A DNA stretch of 64,000 nucleotides from contig NC_080419.1 of the NCBI RefSeq assembly GCF_029873635.1, positions 76,558,597 through 76,622,596 on the forward strand, read 5' to 3'. The notes beneath the pieces were generated by a model. The model searched no databases. It was not told the DNA's origin and saw only the letters and a program-made list of their open reading frames with translations. The position numbers and the translations under genes were made by a program. Below are positions 42,528 to 53,600 of the stretch, piece after piece (position 1 is the stretch's first letter; the number at the start of each line of letters is the position of its first letter). The DNA is from Malania oleifera. Lineage: Eukaryota > Streptophyta > Magnoliopsida > Santalales > Ximeniaceae.

Positions 42528-43194
42528 TTAACAGTTCAAATAACTAATATGAATAAAGTCACTTCATACACAAGAGCATGAATTAATGGGGCAAACAAAT
42601 ACATGCTAGAGAACTAGCCTAAAATTTTTTTTCCAATAAAGCTAGTTTTTTTTTTACCACACTATCATTCATAGATGCACGATATGGACTACTAAAGAAA
42701 AAAAACAAGCAAAAATCATGCAAAAGGGAATGGATAAAGCTTGTTGTGTCTAAATAAGCAAAACAACACAAAAATCAGCACTTAAATCATAATGCAAGCT
42801 TTGTCACTGGACCTTCAATGAACCAAAAGGGAACCAAATACTCTAAATGGCATCCAACGACCCTCAAGGTCTATCACTAACCAAAGAGAAATCGAAGGAG
42901 AACCAATCTACACTAACACAACTCTAGCAGCAACCCAATAGTACTATAGGGTTTGTCATGAACCAAAGAAGAACTATAGGCAACCACTATTATAAATTAC
43001 AACTTGAAGATGAAGAAAGCAGTAAAACTAATCTAAATGGCTCCAATCAACACTCTAGGTTTGTCACTAACCAAGGAGGAGCCAAAAAGGAACCCTAATC
43101 ACCTATTCAAAGATTAATTTTATACCCAAGAGGTTTTACAAGAAATTGAATTCAAATCTGAAAATTTTGCCAAAAATCTCACATAGCTAAACTT

Positions 43195-43646
43195 GATCAT
43201 GGATGACCTAGTCACACCCTAGACTTCTCCTGGTCACGCCCTAGTCAAGCCACTATGGAAAATATTCAATTAATTCCTTTTCAGCTATTGGCTACCTCAA
43301 CCTAGTCGCAGCTTCAAGGTATCTTGGTCACGCCATGGTTGAGGTATTATATGATTCTTCAATTATTCACCACTTCGGAGTCTTCATTTCATGACCTAGT
43401 CACCCCTTGTGATTGTCTAGTCGCACCACATCGTTGAACATTGTTATGTTGATTTGGATGGGACAAAGCCTTGAAGACTTGGTCAAGGCTTGGGCTTCTG
43501 AATTGCTTCCTTTGATCCTTTGCCTCTGAAACATGAAACAAACCACGTGTAACTCCAAACAAGGTTAAAAAGGATCATTACAATGAAAGGGAAAACAAAG
43601 CATAGGTAAATGGGGACCTAAAGTAGTACATTTTAGGAACACGTCA
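43195..43646. mobile_element. Diverged Athila-LTR-like fragment
   Basis: Its order matches the end of the Athila LTR: GACCTAGTCACACCCTAG, CTAGTCAAGCC, GACCTAGTCACCCCTTGTGA, CACCACAT, CCTTTGCCTC...CGTGTAACTCC, then a TAAATGGGGACC...TTTAGGAACACGTCA ending like 41100-41152. The start is not recognisable, so it is a partial copy. Confidence 0.6.
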
Positions 43647-43760
43647 CTAATACTGGCAATGCAAACCTTAACTATCGACTTCTTTGGACTTAGGCTTAAC
43701 TTAGAGGTTAATGAATAGGTAGTAATTAATTTGGTGTTTAAACCTGTTGACCTTATAGAT

Positions 43761-45900
43761 TGTTGGAATTTGTGTATTCCCAAGAGGGGGGGTGAATTGC
43801 ATATGTAAAAAATTTCTTCCTAGGTATATAACTAAACTGGCAGTAGTAATATAGAGCCTAGGATTTTTCTAAGTATATATCAATTGCACAGATAAGTAAA
43901 ATATGTAGAAATTAAATCATGCGTAGCATTCACTATATATCAAATATAACATACATGTGCAGGAATATAAAGTTCAAGAAATTAAAAGCAAACACAATGT
44001 TATAAGGGTTTGGCCAATACTTCGTACGTCCCCGCCTAAAGGTCACAAGCAAGAGGATTCACTAAATTGCTCACTTGCGAGTGGAGCGACACCGATTACA
44101 ACACCTTACTGGGATGGTGCCCCTAATTCTCTTAACCGGATCTAAATCAGTCTGGTGCTCACCTAACTGAGTTTGAGCAATTCAGGACTGTTCACAATGC
44201 TAGTCTCCCTCTTTCAACAACTCGTCGGGAACGCAACAGATAATGAAATAATTTTTGTGTACAATACATATGCTTTTTACACTAAGTAGATATGTACAAC
44301 AATAAGCACAATATTATCTATGCACTCAAGTATGATAAGGAATTAATGCTCAAGTGAGATTTGGCCTAAACAATATATCTACTCACAACAAGATATATAT
44401 ATATATATATATATGTATATGTGTGAGTGAGTGAGGCCTTTGATTTTAGAAGTTATACTCACAATGTAAGCAATCAAAGAATCTAAATAACCATAATCAA
44501 GTACCTCAGTAATGTATTTAAAAAATGAAGCATAAAACACGTTATGGATTAAGTTTGCAAAAGAATTGTAAAGGATAAATGTAAACTTGCAGTTCTTGCA
44601 ATTTATATTGCAAGAAACTCACAAGTTAAAATAATTTTCCCCAACAATGCTAATCAATCAACAACAATATGGGAAAAATTACCAAGCAAATTCTCAATGA
44701 AGAATTTTCAAATGAGTATAGAAATTTGAGACTATATAAAAATTTGTGCATGAAAATACTCACAACAATAAAGCACAAAACTCCCCTTCAACTTGCAATT
44801 AATTTGCAAGTGAGAAGTGTAAGAAAATGAATCTCTCCACTCTTAAAAAGATTTTAGCAAGTAATCTAAGAGAGAGTATGAAAAACTTTTCCTAAAAATA
44901 TGTTGTATAGGCAAATGGGAGTAAAAAAATTTAATATGAATTTTCCTTAATAAATTTGCTAATCCCACGCTGATTAAAGCAAATGAAGTTGTATATATTG
45001 TTTCTCCTCAAAAAATAACCGTTGGGACTCAAAGGCAATTTTTAGAAAAGTTTATTTAGAATTTTTATCCTAATTATTACGGTTATTTTAAGTGAACCAA
45101 AGAGGTTCGATCACCCAAATAGACACAAAGATGATTCTTGGTTTGGGTGACTTTGGAGAGAACCAATTGGCTAAAGCCAAGGTGATTTTCTAACCTTCGT
45201 AGGTTCAGGCACCCGATTCATTGGTTCGATTTGTTGTGCCTCATAATTTGGTCACTCAGGAAGATTTTGAATTATAAGTTCGAGCTATCGGGGCTGGTAA
45301 AAAGTATCAGGATTAAGGTTTGGTCAACCGTGGAAATTTAGTTCAAATCTAGATCGGTCTCCCTAGCAAAGTCAAAGTATTGAATTCTTACTAGTTTGGT
45401 CAACCGAGACATTTTTAACACCCTATGTTCGGTTGGGCGAAGCCCTTTCAAAGTTCATTTTAGGTCGTAATTTTTATAAGACTTCACCCCTGTTAACAAT
45501 GGTATGACTTTTAAGTTGTGGGGATTTTTCATTAAGTGCTTTAGGACCTAAGGTCAGTCTGTGGAATTTTATCTTAAGGGTATTGGTTCCTATGGGTCAA
45601 TCTATGGTCTCTTGAGCATTAAACCTTATCATGTAGGAAGATGCATTATTACAAACCATAATTATAACATACCCTAATAATAAATGCATTACAATACAAC
45701 GTGAAACAAAAATCTTCATGCTCTACTCCTTTGATATTTCATGGATTTCGCCGAATGGTGTGTTCATTTAAGTATTTCTCAGCTTCCATTTCTCATCTAT
45801 CATCCATGCTAGAAAAATGAACCTATTCAGACACTTAGCACACAGATGAGATATTGTGGTTTGTCATAATCAAAACAGGGATTGGACTAAAAATTCAACA
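43761..45900 (-). mobile_element. Solo LTR F, opposite orientation, inside LTR B4
   Basis: On the minus strand it begins TGTTGAATTTTTAG at 45900, with a TGTTTTGATTATGACAAA box, and ends AATTCCAACA at 43761 after TTCACCCCCCCTCTTGGGA. Length 2140. Flanks TAGAT and TAGGT (43756-43760, 45901-45905) are a near-TSD, and joining the flanks restores the start of a family-B LTR. It has the GGGGACGTACG...GGCCAAACC box (about 44010-44040 on the plus strand), an AT microsatellite (44394-44413) and GGTTTGGTCAACCG words (45100-45440). Confidence 0.88.
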
Positions 45901-46484
45901 TAGGTCATATCCTGTTTTGATTATGAAAAATCCAAGGTATCTCACGTGTGTTCCTAGTACTTAAAAAGGTTTTTTTTTTTTTTTTTGTCACAAAAAGTGG
46001 AGGTACTGTCAAAGCCTGAAGGAGCTGAAAGATCAATTCATTAAGGATATGACTTGGCATCATAAAGGGCAAAGAATGAAGACATTTTCAATTGTATTAT
46101 GTATTTATTTGGGTCTGTAATAATGCTCTTTTATATGAAGGGAATGGTAGCTAAAATAAAACCATAGGAAACACATCACTCTCACGAAAATCCCTTGCCT
46201 AAATTACTAAGCACTTACAAGGATTTTTTCAAATAAGCTTAAGGTCAAAAAGAGGACCAAATTCAAAGTTTTAGCTTGGTCGATCAATCCCACCATGCAC
46301 AATTTAGCTTGGTCGACTGAACCCACGAAGGGTTCAAAATCGCTTAAATGATGGTCAACCATCATGCTTCTTGCTCAACCGAGCTTGGACTGAAAATTCA
46401 ACTTTTACACAGGTTGGTCGACCGGCCCTTGCCTTTGGTCGACCGAACCTCTAGGGTTGCCAAGTTTTTACCAAGATTAAAGGG

Positions 46485-48247
46485 TGAAATAAGGAATAGC
46501 TTCCCAAGAAGGGGGGGGGGGTGAATTGGATTCTTTTAAATTTTAACAATTTTTTAAGCTTTTGATTTTAACACCCAGAATATATAAATGATAATCACAC
46601 TTAAAATATTGAAATTTAAATTCACAAGTCAATTAATGAAATCAAAGTAATTCAATCACTCAACCAAGAATATTAGAGCTTTAGTTAATTTCCTTGTAAG
46701 CTTTTAGAATGCAATTATCTTGATCAAGATTTCCGCAGATTAACCAACGTACTCCTTTTTGGGTTTTTGCAAATAGTTAATCAAAACGTACTTTCTAAAT
46801 TTCAAGTATCTTTGTTTCTTTCTCACTTAAAAACAAGCAACTTGCACTTTTAAACCATACAGTGATAACAAGTAAAGAATATAAAGTAAAGCAAAGAGAA
46901 AGAGACATGAATTTTTACAAGGTTCGGTTTCAACACAGCCTACGTCCTCGCCCTTGTCAAAATACCAAAGGGTACCACTATATCAGTTCCATTACCGAGT
47001 GGAACAACACCTGTTTACAACCACTCATTCTATTAGGCTAGAGCCTGCCTCTCTAAACAACAATCCCTTGTTTGGTCCAACGATTCAACAACTCTGAATC
47101 GTCTAAAAATCAAGATAAAGAGATTTTGTGTACAAAAGAAAAACTCTCACAATAGAGTAGATTAGTACAATAATCAGGACAATGATACTTCAAGGTAATT
47201 CAAATATAAAAAATTTGAAGCTCAATACTTAGTATGAATTACCAAATAATTTTTAAAGAAAATGAAAGATTCTGATTTTTGAAAGCTTTGCTTCAAAGTA
47301 TAAATCAATAGCAAATTAGTAGTTTGAACACGAGAATTTTAGATCCTTTGAGAATTTTGAATGCTTGAAGATCGCTTGATCCTAAAAAGCTTTTGAAGGT
47401 TACTTGATCTAAACATTTTTGAAGGTTACTGGATCTGAAAACCTTTGAAGATTGCTTAATTTCAAAAACCTTTGAATATTGCTTCTCATATGAAACCTTT
47501 GAAGATTTGGGCTATTTATAGATGTTTTAGAAGCCATTCATTACTCCCAAAGATTCCTAAAAATCATTTCCAAGTATTTTGAAAAAAATTTGTCAAAAAG
47601 CGTGGTTTAAAAGATCTTCCCGTTAAGTGATTTAATGCCAACGTTCGAGTGGCAGTCACCTGTCATTGAGCAATCTCTCAACACAGAATGCTAGCAGTCG
47701 CCTGGTTTGTTCATGCAGGTGCCTGACAGGTTTAGGCAGTCGCCTGTCTAGCTACTAACTTTTTTTTTTTCTTAAAAACTCTTTCTTAATATAGCAGTTG
47801 TCTGGCCCTTTAATATTTGAAAATTTTTCCTTTTTCAAAAACTTTTCTTTTCATTAATTATAAAAATATTCTTTAGAGTATATATATAAAAATATATTTT
47901 AGAATTTCTAAGAGCTTCAAACCAATTTATACTTGAAAATAATTTTGAAGTACTTACATCTAGAACATCCTTAAAAATATAATTCTTTGATCTTCAATCT
48001 TGTTCTTCCATCATCTTTGTTGTTCCAATCTTTTCTTTGAGCTTTTCACCAGTATAACTTTACTCCTCATGCTATTTGTAATATATAAACTTTACTTTGT
48101 GTTCTTCAAGAATTATTTGTAATCCATAAGCTTCCTTATGCCTTTGAGCTTTGTCACTTTCCTGAAAAACTTTTACTTGAAACATATTAAACACATCATT
48201 GATTTGTTATCATTAAAATAAGAATTGTAAGCCTTATTAGGCCAACA
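46485..48247 (-). mobile_element. Solo LTR A2 (family A) inside LTR B4
   Basis: On the minus strand it starts TGTTGGCCTAATAAGGC at 48247 and ends TTATTTCA at 46485. A perfect AAGGG duplication (46480-46484, 48248-48252) flanks it. Length 1763. It shares with the element A LTR the TTAATGATAACAAA box, CAGTCGCCTG words (47640-47810), the GAGGACGTAGG...ACCGAACC box (46920-46960) and TTCACCCC...CTTCTTGGGAAGC (with an 11-G run on the plus strand). Confidence 0.94.
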
Positions 48248-49578
48248 AAGGGGTTTAATTTTTACTAAACTTAATTAAAGTTCTCTCAAAATTCACTTTG
48301 AGCCCCCAACAGTTATATTTTATGGGAAATCTATAAATACCCTCTCATTTGGTCAAATTAAGGGTGATTATCATATTTGATTTGCAAATTTTTCTCTCTA
48401 AAACTCTTTTGCTAATCTTAATATTTTTTACTCACATTCAAGCAAAACTTTTCACTCTCTTTCATATTTTCTCTCGCATCTTTTTTGAAGGGAACTTAGA
48501 TCTCACCTTCTTCATTTACAACTAGTTTGCATATTGATGTTAGGATTGAGTATATTTTATTGTAAAGCTTTCTAAGCATACTCAGATGCTCAAACTCTCT
48601 CCTATACTTGCATTTGTTAATTCTTACTGTTAAGAGTTAGCGTAAATGTTTTTCCTATAGTATTTTACATATAAATATTTGATTGGGGAAAACCTTTCAT
48701 TGCTTGAGATCATGCATTCTTGTTGCAAGATTCATAAGCTTGCCTTGTGATTTTAACAAGATATCTTCTAGCAAGCTTAAACCCTAATATCCATTGTGCT
48801 TCATATTTGAAAAGTTTTATTGAGATATTTGCTTTGGGTTTCCCAAGATTCTTTGATAATTCATATTGAGAATATACCATCTAGAATCAAAGATCTCACT
48901 CACTCACATATTCACATATAGATATACATATTGTTGTGAGTTGATATATTGTATTAACTAGATCTCACTTAACCTTAAACTCCCATCTTGTGTGAGCATA
49001 TTGTGCTGAGCTGTTATACAAATTTACTTAGTGTAAGAAGCACTTCTATTGTACACAAAGTTTATACTAGTTATTATATTCTAGGCATGGCCCGAGGGGG
49101 TGTTAATCTAACCTATAAAGATCAATTATAAAGGTTGGGGTCAGCCCTGTTAATCTAACCTCAAGTTTTCCTCGCCCATTAAGGAGAGGAGGTTGTAACT
49201 GGTGTCACTCCACTCGAAAGTGAGCATTAGTGGAATCCTCGGGCTTGTGAGGTAGAGGCGAGGATGTAGGCATAGATGCCGAAGCTCAATAAAATATCTA
49301 GTGTCACTTTTATTTTACTTGTTTTACACATCTGTGTTTGCTTGAATATATTTATCTACATGATTCATTGCACAAATGTTTGAATACTTTTGTGTGATTG
49401 GTTGAATAATACTAGAACTACTTTATCTACTTAGCTCATCCAAACATCCTCGCATTGGTTGAATTGGAACCATTTAGAAAAAAAACCCTAGGTTGAGTTT
49501 TACCGAGTATGAATATTGGCCTAAAATTTTAAAATAACCAATTCACCCTCCCTCTTGAGATTACACCAAAGTCAACAA

Positions 49579-49592
49579 TTGGTATTTGAGCC
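49579..49592 (+). other. Primer-binding site following LTR B4
   Basis: TTGGTATTTGAGCC, close to the iMet site TTGGTATCAGAGCC. Confidence 0.85.
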
Positions 49593-49633
49593 TCGTTACA
49601 CTAGACTTAAACATTTTTTGCAAAAGGACCGCA

Positions 49634-49894
49634 ATGACTCAATTTGGTGTATTCCCATTTAGTGAAGGATAGTCTCCTACTAGGCCTTTTGTATTCTATG
49701 GTGTCAATTACACTCATTGGAAAATTAGAATGGGTGTTTTTATCAAAAGACTATATGGCCTGGCAGGTGACTATTAAAGGAAATTGTGCACCTTTAAATG
49801 TAAATGAATTTTTTTTGATTGATTCATGTGCCATGGATATGATGTGCTATGCATTAGACATGCAAGGTGGAGTTAAGCTGCATTGTCATAGTCA
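49634..49894 (+). pseudogene. Copia gag stub fused to RNase H
   Basis: The gag start MTQFGVFPFSEG, an in-frame TAG, then FYGVNYTHWKIRM (in another frame) and YMAWQVTIKGNCAPLNVNE match SIRE-like gag. After CAMDMMCYALDM, expected in gag, the reading switches at about 49858 to GGVKLHCHSQS, a copia RNase H motif of the Tork/Tnt1-like type. Everything between (the rest of gag, protease, integrase, RT) is missing. The RNase H piece is cut at 49895 by the gag-only element and resumes at 56830. Confidence 0.75.
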
Positions 49895-49899
49895 AAGTG

Positions 49900-50928
49900 T
49901 GATTACTTGCTAAAACTGCATAATTAGGCATCTTAATTCGGGCATTATGGCTTCTATTTTTAATTAAATGCCTAATTATGTTCAATATTTTAACAAAGTG
50001 GCCTATTTATCATTTTTGAGTTTTATTGAACAATTTATGAATTTTTCGTAATTTTTTTATTGCAAGAAAAATTCAGGAGAGTCAAAATCGGAACAAGTTC
50101 GTAATTTGCACATAACTTTTCCATTCGAGCTCCAATCTAGACGATTCAAATTTCTGAAGAAAAAGGAAGGATTATCTACAACTTCCATGTTTTAGTTTCA
50201 TGAGAAATAAGCTCTAGAAGGTAAAACTTGGCTCTAAACGCAAAGAACAAAAAAGAAAAAAAATATATACTGAGAACAATTGATGTGACCAGGCCATGCA
50301 GGCCAGGTTAGGTCAAGTTGCCGGATCCTCCATATGGGGTCATAAGGCTTTCCCCCATTCCCTTTAAAATCCTCTTCTTCTCCCCCTTATTTTCTTGGCA
50401 GCCCCGAAGACTCCCTTGTTCCCTTCTTCCTCTTCCCTTTATCTTTCTCTTTTCTTTTCCTTGATCTCTTCCCTTCCTTCTATTCTCTTTCTCCTTCTCT
50501 TTTCTCTACCCTTTGTTTTCCAGTCCCTTTCTCAAACTCCCTCAGTCTCTTTTACTCTCCCCTCTTAGTCTCCCTCTCCCCTTGTTTCCTTTGTCCTCTA
50601 CAACTCGCAACCTTCATCCCTCCGAGCACCACACCTCAGCTCCACCCGAGAGTCCTTCAGCATCCACAGCCCCTGCAGTAATCCCCGAGGCCTCTATACC
50701 AGTCTTAACCCCTACAGCAGTCTCTTTTAGTAAGATTAGCACTCCGAGAAGATCCTCTACTAGCCAGGCTTGAGAGCCACACCAGTAGCTTCATTGAGAC
50801 TCTTGCCATACCAGCTCCACTCCACGATACACCAGCCCATCAGAGCAACTTCCATAGGAGCTCCAGCTTTGCAGCACTCTCGGCTGCAGCAACCAGCCAC
50901 CCCCTGCAGCTCTCCTACCTTCCGGCTC

Positions 50929-50992
<64 letters not shown>

Positions 50993-51600
50993 ATTTTTCT
51001 TTGAGACTTGGGATGTTGAGGAAAACTTAGTTTTTTTTTTATGTTATTGGAGTTTTTTTTTAGTTGAATATTGTTAGGAATTTTATTATTATTGTAGTTA
51101 AAAAAATTGAATGTTAATTTTTCATTGTATTTTGAATGTTAATTTTTTGTTCAAGTTCATGGTAGCATTTAAATTGTGATTTTGTTTCGAGTTCTTAATT
51201 TCGTTAAAGGTTCGGTTTTTATTGTGCGTGTGTGTGTTTGATTAAGTTTCCATTGCGTATTTTTTATTCCATGTGCTAGGTTACCATCTTTAATTAATAC
51301 ATGTTTCAGTGTTTCCTTAAGTAGTCTAGAGTTTCCATTTGTATTCTTTAGTTCAATGCAGGCTAGTTTTAGAATTTCAATTTACGTGTTATTTAATTCG
51401 TTAAAAGTGACATTGAACAATCTTGAGATCCCGAATCTGAACTGAGTTTAGTACCCTTTTTGTTTTCGATTGGATGAACGTAACATTTGAGATTAAAACG
51501 CATTCCGTGAGGAGACGATCTAGCCCTTGGGATGAATATTGCATGACATAACTCCTATACTTGGGATAGCTCTCGAGCAGCTCATTTTTCGAATGAGTCA
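49900..51600 (+). mobile_element. 5' LTR of the gag-only element
   Basis: TGATTACTTGCTAAAAC to TTTTCGAATGAGTCA, 1701 bases. Near its start is a 13-bp inverted repeat CATAATTAGGCAT / ATGCCTAATTATG (49919-49931, 49968-49980). The middle is a pyrimidine-rich stretch (50350-50600) with open frames encoding Ser/Pro/Leu-rich peptides that I do not regard as genes, and a TC microsatellite (50935-50987). It lacks the copia-type TTCACCCC motif. Confidence 0.9.
50935..50987. repeat. TC dinucleotide microsatellite
   Basis: About 26 TC units in the 5' LTR. The 3' LTR has an interrupted version at 56158-56213. Confidence 0.95.
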
Positions 51601-51606
51601 AGTTTT

Positions 51607-51624
51607 TGGCGCCATTGCCAAGGA
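51607..51624 (+). other. Primer-binding site of the gag-only element (tRNA-Asp type)
   Basis: TGGCGCCATTGCCAAGGA, six bases after the LTR, differs from the Athila site TGGCGCCGTTGCCGGGGA at three positions. Confidence 0.9.
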
Positions 51625-51729
51625 ATTTCGGTCTTAGTCTCAAATTAGCATTTTTCTCATCATTTTAATTAGTCTTATGAAAAAGGAAAAAAAAACAGAA
51701 ACAAAAGAAAAAACTAAGTTTCGAAAAAA

Positions 51730-52695
51730 ATGGCTGCACCTTCACCGTGCACGATAATGGACTTTTTGCAGCTTGAATATGCTATTGCATCCTTTTTCAT
51801 TTTCTTAATGGAAAACATGATTTCATGAAGCAGCGTGGGAGGAAGTCGTTGCTACCTTAGTTTTATGAGACGGAATCTGAGTGCCCTTATCAGCACCTAT
51901 CATAGTTCGAGTTGACTTGCAATACTTTTTTCTCTCGTGCTAGAACTGATGAATCTACTAGACTGCATTTATTTCTTGGCTCTTCAAAGGATAAAGCACA
52001 GATGTGGTTTCAGTCCTTGAGATCTCACTCTATCACTAATTGGTCCGATACGGAGCATGAATTTCTACATGCTTTTTGTTCCTTATAGAAAACTCAATTT
52101 TTGTAGGAACAAATTCTTAATTTTATGCAACAGGATGATGAGACATTTTGGGCTTGCTGTGAGCAATTCAAGGATCTGCTAAGTACTTGTCCACATCACG
52201 GGTTTGACTCATGGAGGTTAGATGATTGTTTTTATACTGCTCTTACCCTTGATTTCAAGTACTCTGTCCAGACCATGTCTAATGGAGAGCCCGTCAGCGA
52301 GGATCCAGATAAGGTATTATCATTCTTTGATTACTTAGCTAAAAATGTCTCACAGTGGAACACATGATACACTCAAGCACCCATGACTACATACCCTATC
52401 AACGCAATTAGTGGTGGATATGTATACAAACCACCAAACTACCTAGATATTCATCCACCTCAATATCAGCCAAAAGAGATCCCTCACAGCTGTATGCCGT
52501 CAGAATTTCTTGAGGATAGCATGACCCAGATGGTGAACATGCTCCGGTAGTTCATGCAAACTCAAGTCGATCATCATAATAAATTGTGGGACACCATTAA
52601 TGTGATAAGCACAGAGTTGGACATCTTAGAAAAAAGAAGAATTGCTCACGGAACGTCAACCAAGTCCTTAAGAGTACCAGCAACCATAACAAAAA
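51730..52695 (+). pseudogene. Athila-like gag of the gag-only element
   Basis: An ATG at 51730 starts a decayed frame. From about 51935 the reading is recognisable: DESTRLHLFLGSSKDKAQMW, FQSLRSHSITNWSD, EFLHAFCSL, then after two stops the open piece 52125-52367 with DDETFWACCEQFKDLLSTCP, HHGFDSWRLDDCFYTAL and YSVQTMSNGEP. The W.....FK.LL..CPHHG block is diagnostic of Athila gag and parallels 32015-32224. A Pro/Tyr-rich tail follows (YKPPNYLDIHPPQYQP) with more stops. Family role: particle formation. Non-functional in this copy. Confidence 0.85.
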
Positions 52696-53290
52696 GTGCA
52701 CGATGTTCTCTTTGAGATAGTAGAGACCACCATTACTCTGAGAAGTGAGAAAGAAGTTCCCCAACCTGAGATGCTCATCACCGGACAACTAGTTGTCCCA
52801 ACACCAGAAGTTATGGCTGAACTAGAAGAGGTCAAAGAAAAATTAGAGAAAATGTACCTAGAAGTTGAGCAGTTAGTTAATGAGGAGACTGATACCAATG
52901 TGGAGTACCAACCTATGGTCCCTCACCCTAAGAGCTCAGAAACTGTAGAATTTTCACTCCTGCCTAAATCAAATGTCAAGGAGCCCAATGTGGAGGCAAA
53001 CCCTTGCAATGGTGAGATGATATGTACACCCGATAAAGAGGGTGACCAGTCTGGTGAGAATCTAATTTTCAAGGAACCAAGTAAAATTTGCAATGTTAAT
53101 GCTTCTAAAGAACTATAGGTAACTGTTCCAATAACTTTCTATCAAATGTTGGTTCGTAAAGAAGCAAATTTCCTAGAAACGATGTTGAATAAAAACCCTT
53201 TCCTGTCAACACACAAGGGTCAACCTGCACACATATTGTTTGGTATATTGACGTGTATTAATTCATTTGAGGCTAATTTTTTGCATGTAT
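52696..53290 (+). CDS. Acidic coiled-coil ORF of unknown function in the gag-only element
   Basis: An open frame of 140 codons (52696-53118) follows gag in another frame. After one TAG it continues readable to about 53290. The start looks internal. Visible features are a heptad-like VMAELEEVKEKLEKMYLEVE stretch, then a Glu/Pro/Asn-rich region and, after the stop, FYQMLVRKEANFLETML. I see no protease D-S/T-G or D-L-G motif and no polymerase motif. It could be the C-terminal part of gag or a distinct accessory product. I do not recognise a family. Confidence 0.45.
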
Positions 53291-53600
53291 AAAGACTGAT
53301 CGATTGTGGTGGCTCAAATTTGGAGAACCCTCGGTGCAATTTATAGACCTGCGGCCACCAGACGAAATTCCTCCAGAGCCTCCGCCAGACAATTGTGATA
53401 TTTTTCTTTTCCTTTTATTTTATCTTATTTTATTTTTAACTAGTTTTCAGGTCCATTTTCCTATAGTTCAACTTTTCTTTTCCATTACTTCGCCACTCAA
53501 GTACGCCTTACTTTTCCCGTGCATAGTTTTTTTTATTTTTTATTTCCCCCATGCTTTTACATTAAGGACAATGTTTTACTTTAGTTGGGGGGGAGGGTGA
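53291..53600 (+). other. Hydrophobic frame and internal purine box of the gag-only element
   Basis: An open frame (53304-53600) encodes a Phe/Leu/Ile-rich stretch ending LRTMFYFSWGGG at a G-rich box, G7-A-G3 (53587-53597), preceded by AAGGACAATGTTTTAC. The same layout (GGGGACACTG...TTAAGTTGGGGGTTG on the minus strand) occurs in the Athila element at 19158-19185. The peptide is probably not made; the purine box may be the functional part. Confidence 0.4.

Larger units (their letters stand above)
41158..43744. other. Pre-insertion DNA right of the Athila element, with tandem repeats
   Basis: Continues the GGACTTAATT / GGGGACTCAATT vocabulary of 15700-16084. It holds a tandem repeat of about 64 bases (41405-41690), a 127-base tandem duplication (42274-42527), loosely repeated CTAACCAAGGAGGAGCC-type units (42790-43100) and an Athila-LTR-like fragment (about 43195-43646). 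A segment at 41902-41950 (GTGGCCGCTGACTTC...GTGTCGACTCCC) resembles leader sequences of plant gypsy elements. No gene found; the ORFs at 41824-42036 and 43565-43783 have no family features. Confidence 0.6.
43745..49577 (+). mobile_element. 5' LTR B4 (family B) of a copia element, split by two solo LTRs
   Basis: It starts TGTTGACCTTATAG at 43745, is interrupted by LTR F at once, and resumes at 45901 with TAGGTCATATCCTG and TTTTGATTATGA. It is interrupted again at 46485-48247 and ends AGTCAACA at 49577, one base from a PBS. Net length is about 1920. It has GGTCGACCGAACC words (46270-46450), a weaker stem-loop (49237-49258) with AGGATGTAGG...TGCCGAAGC, and TTCACCCTCCCTCTTGAGA. No matching 3' LTR was found. 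Confidence 0.88.

Noticed and set aside
45971..45987. Long T run as a possible terminator or retroposon tail
   Set aside because: A lone homopolymer inside LTR B4, with no adjacent TSD or RNA-gene box.
46510..46520. Run of 11 G residues as a possible G-quadruplex
   Set aside because: It is the complement of the standard TTCACCCCC...CTTGGG subterminal LTR motif, with a single expanded C run; no four-tract pattern.
50513..51030. Ser/Pro/Leu-rich ORFs in the 5' LTR of the gag-only element, with a counterpart at 55617-56012
   Set aside because: They lie in a pyrimidine-rich leader, which gives Ser/Pro/Leu in several frames. Similarity between the two is expected because LTRs are duplicates.
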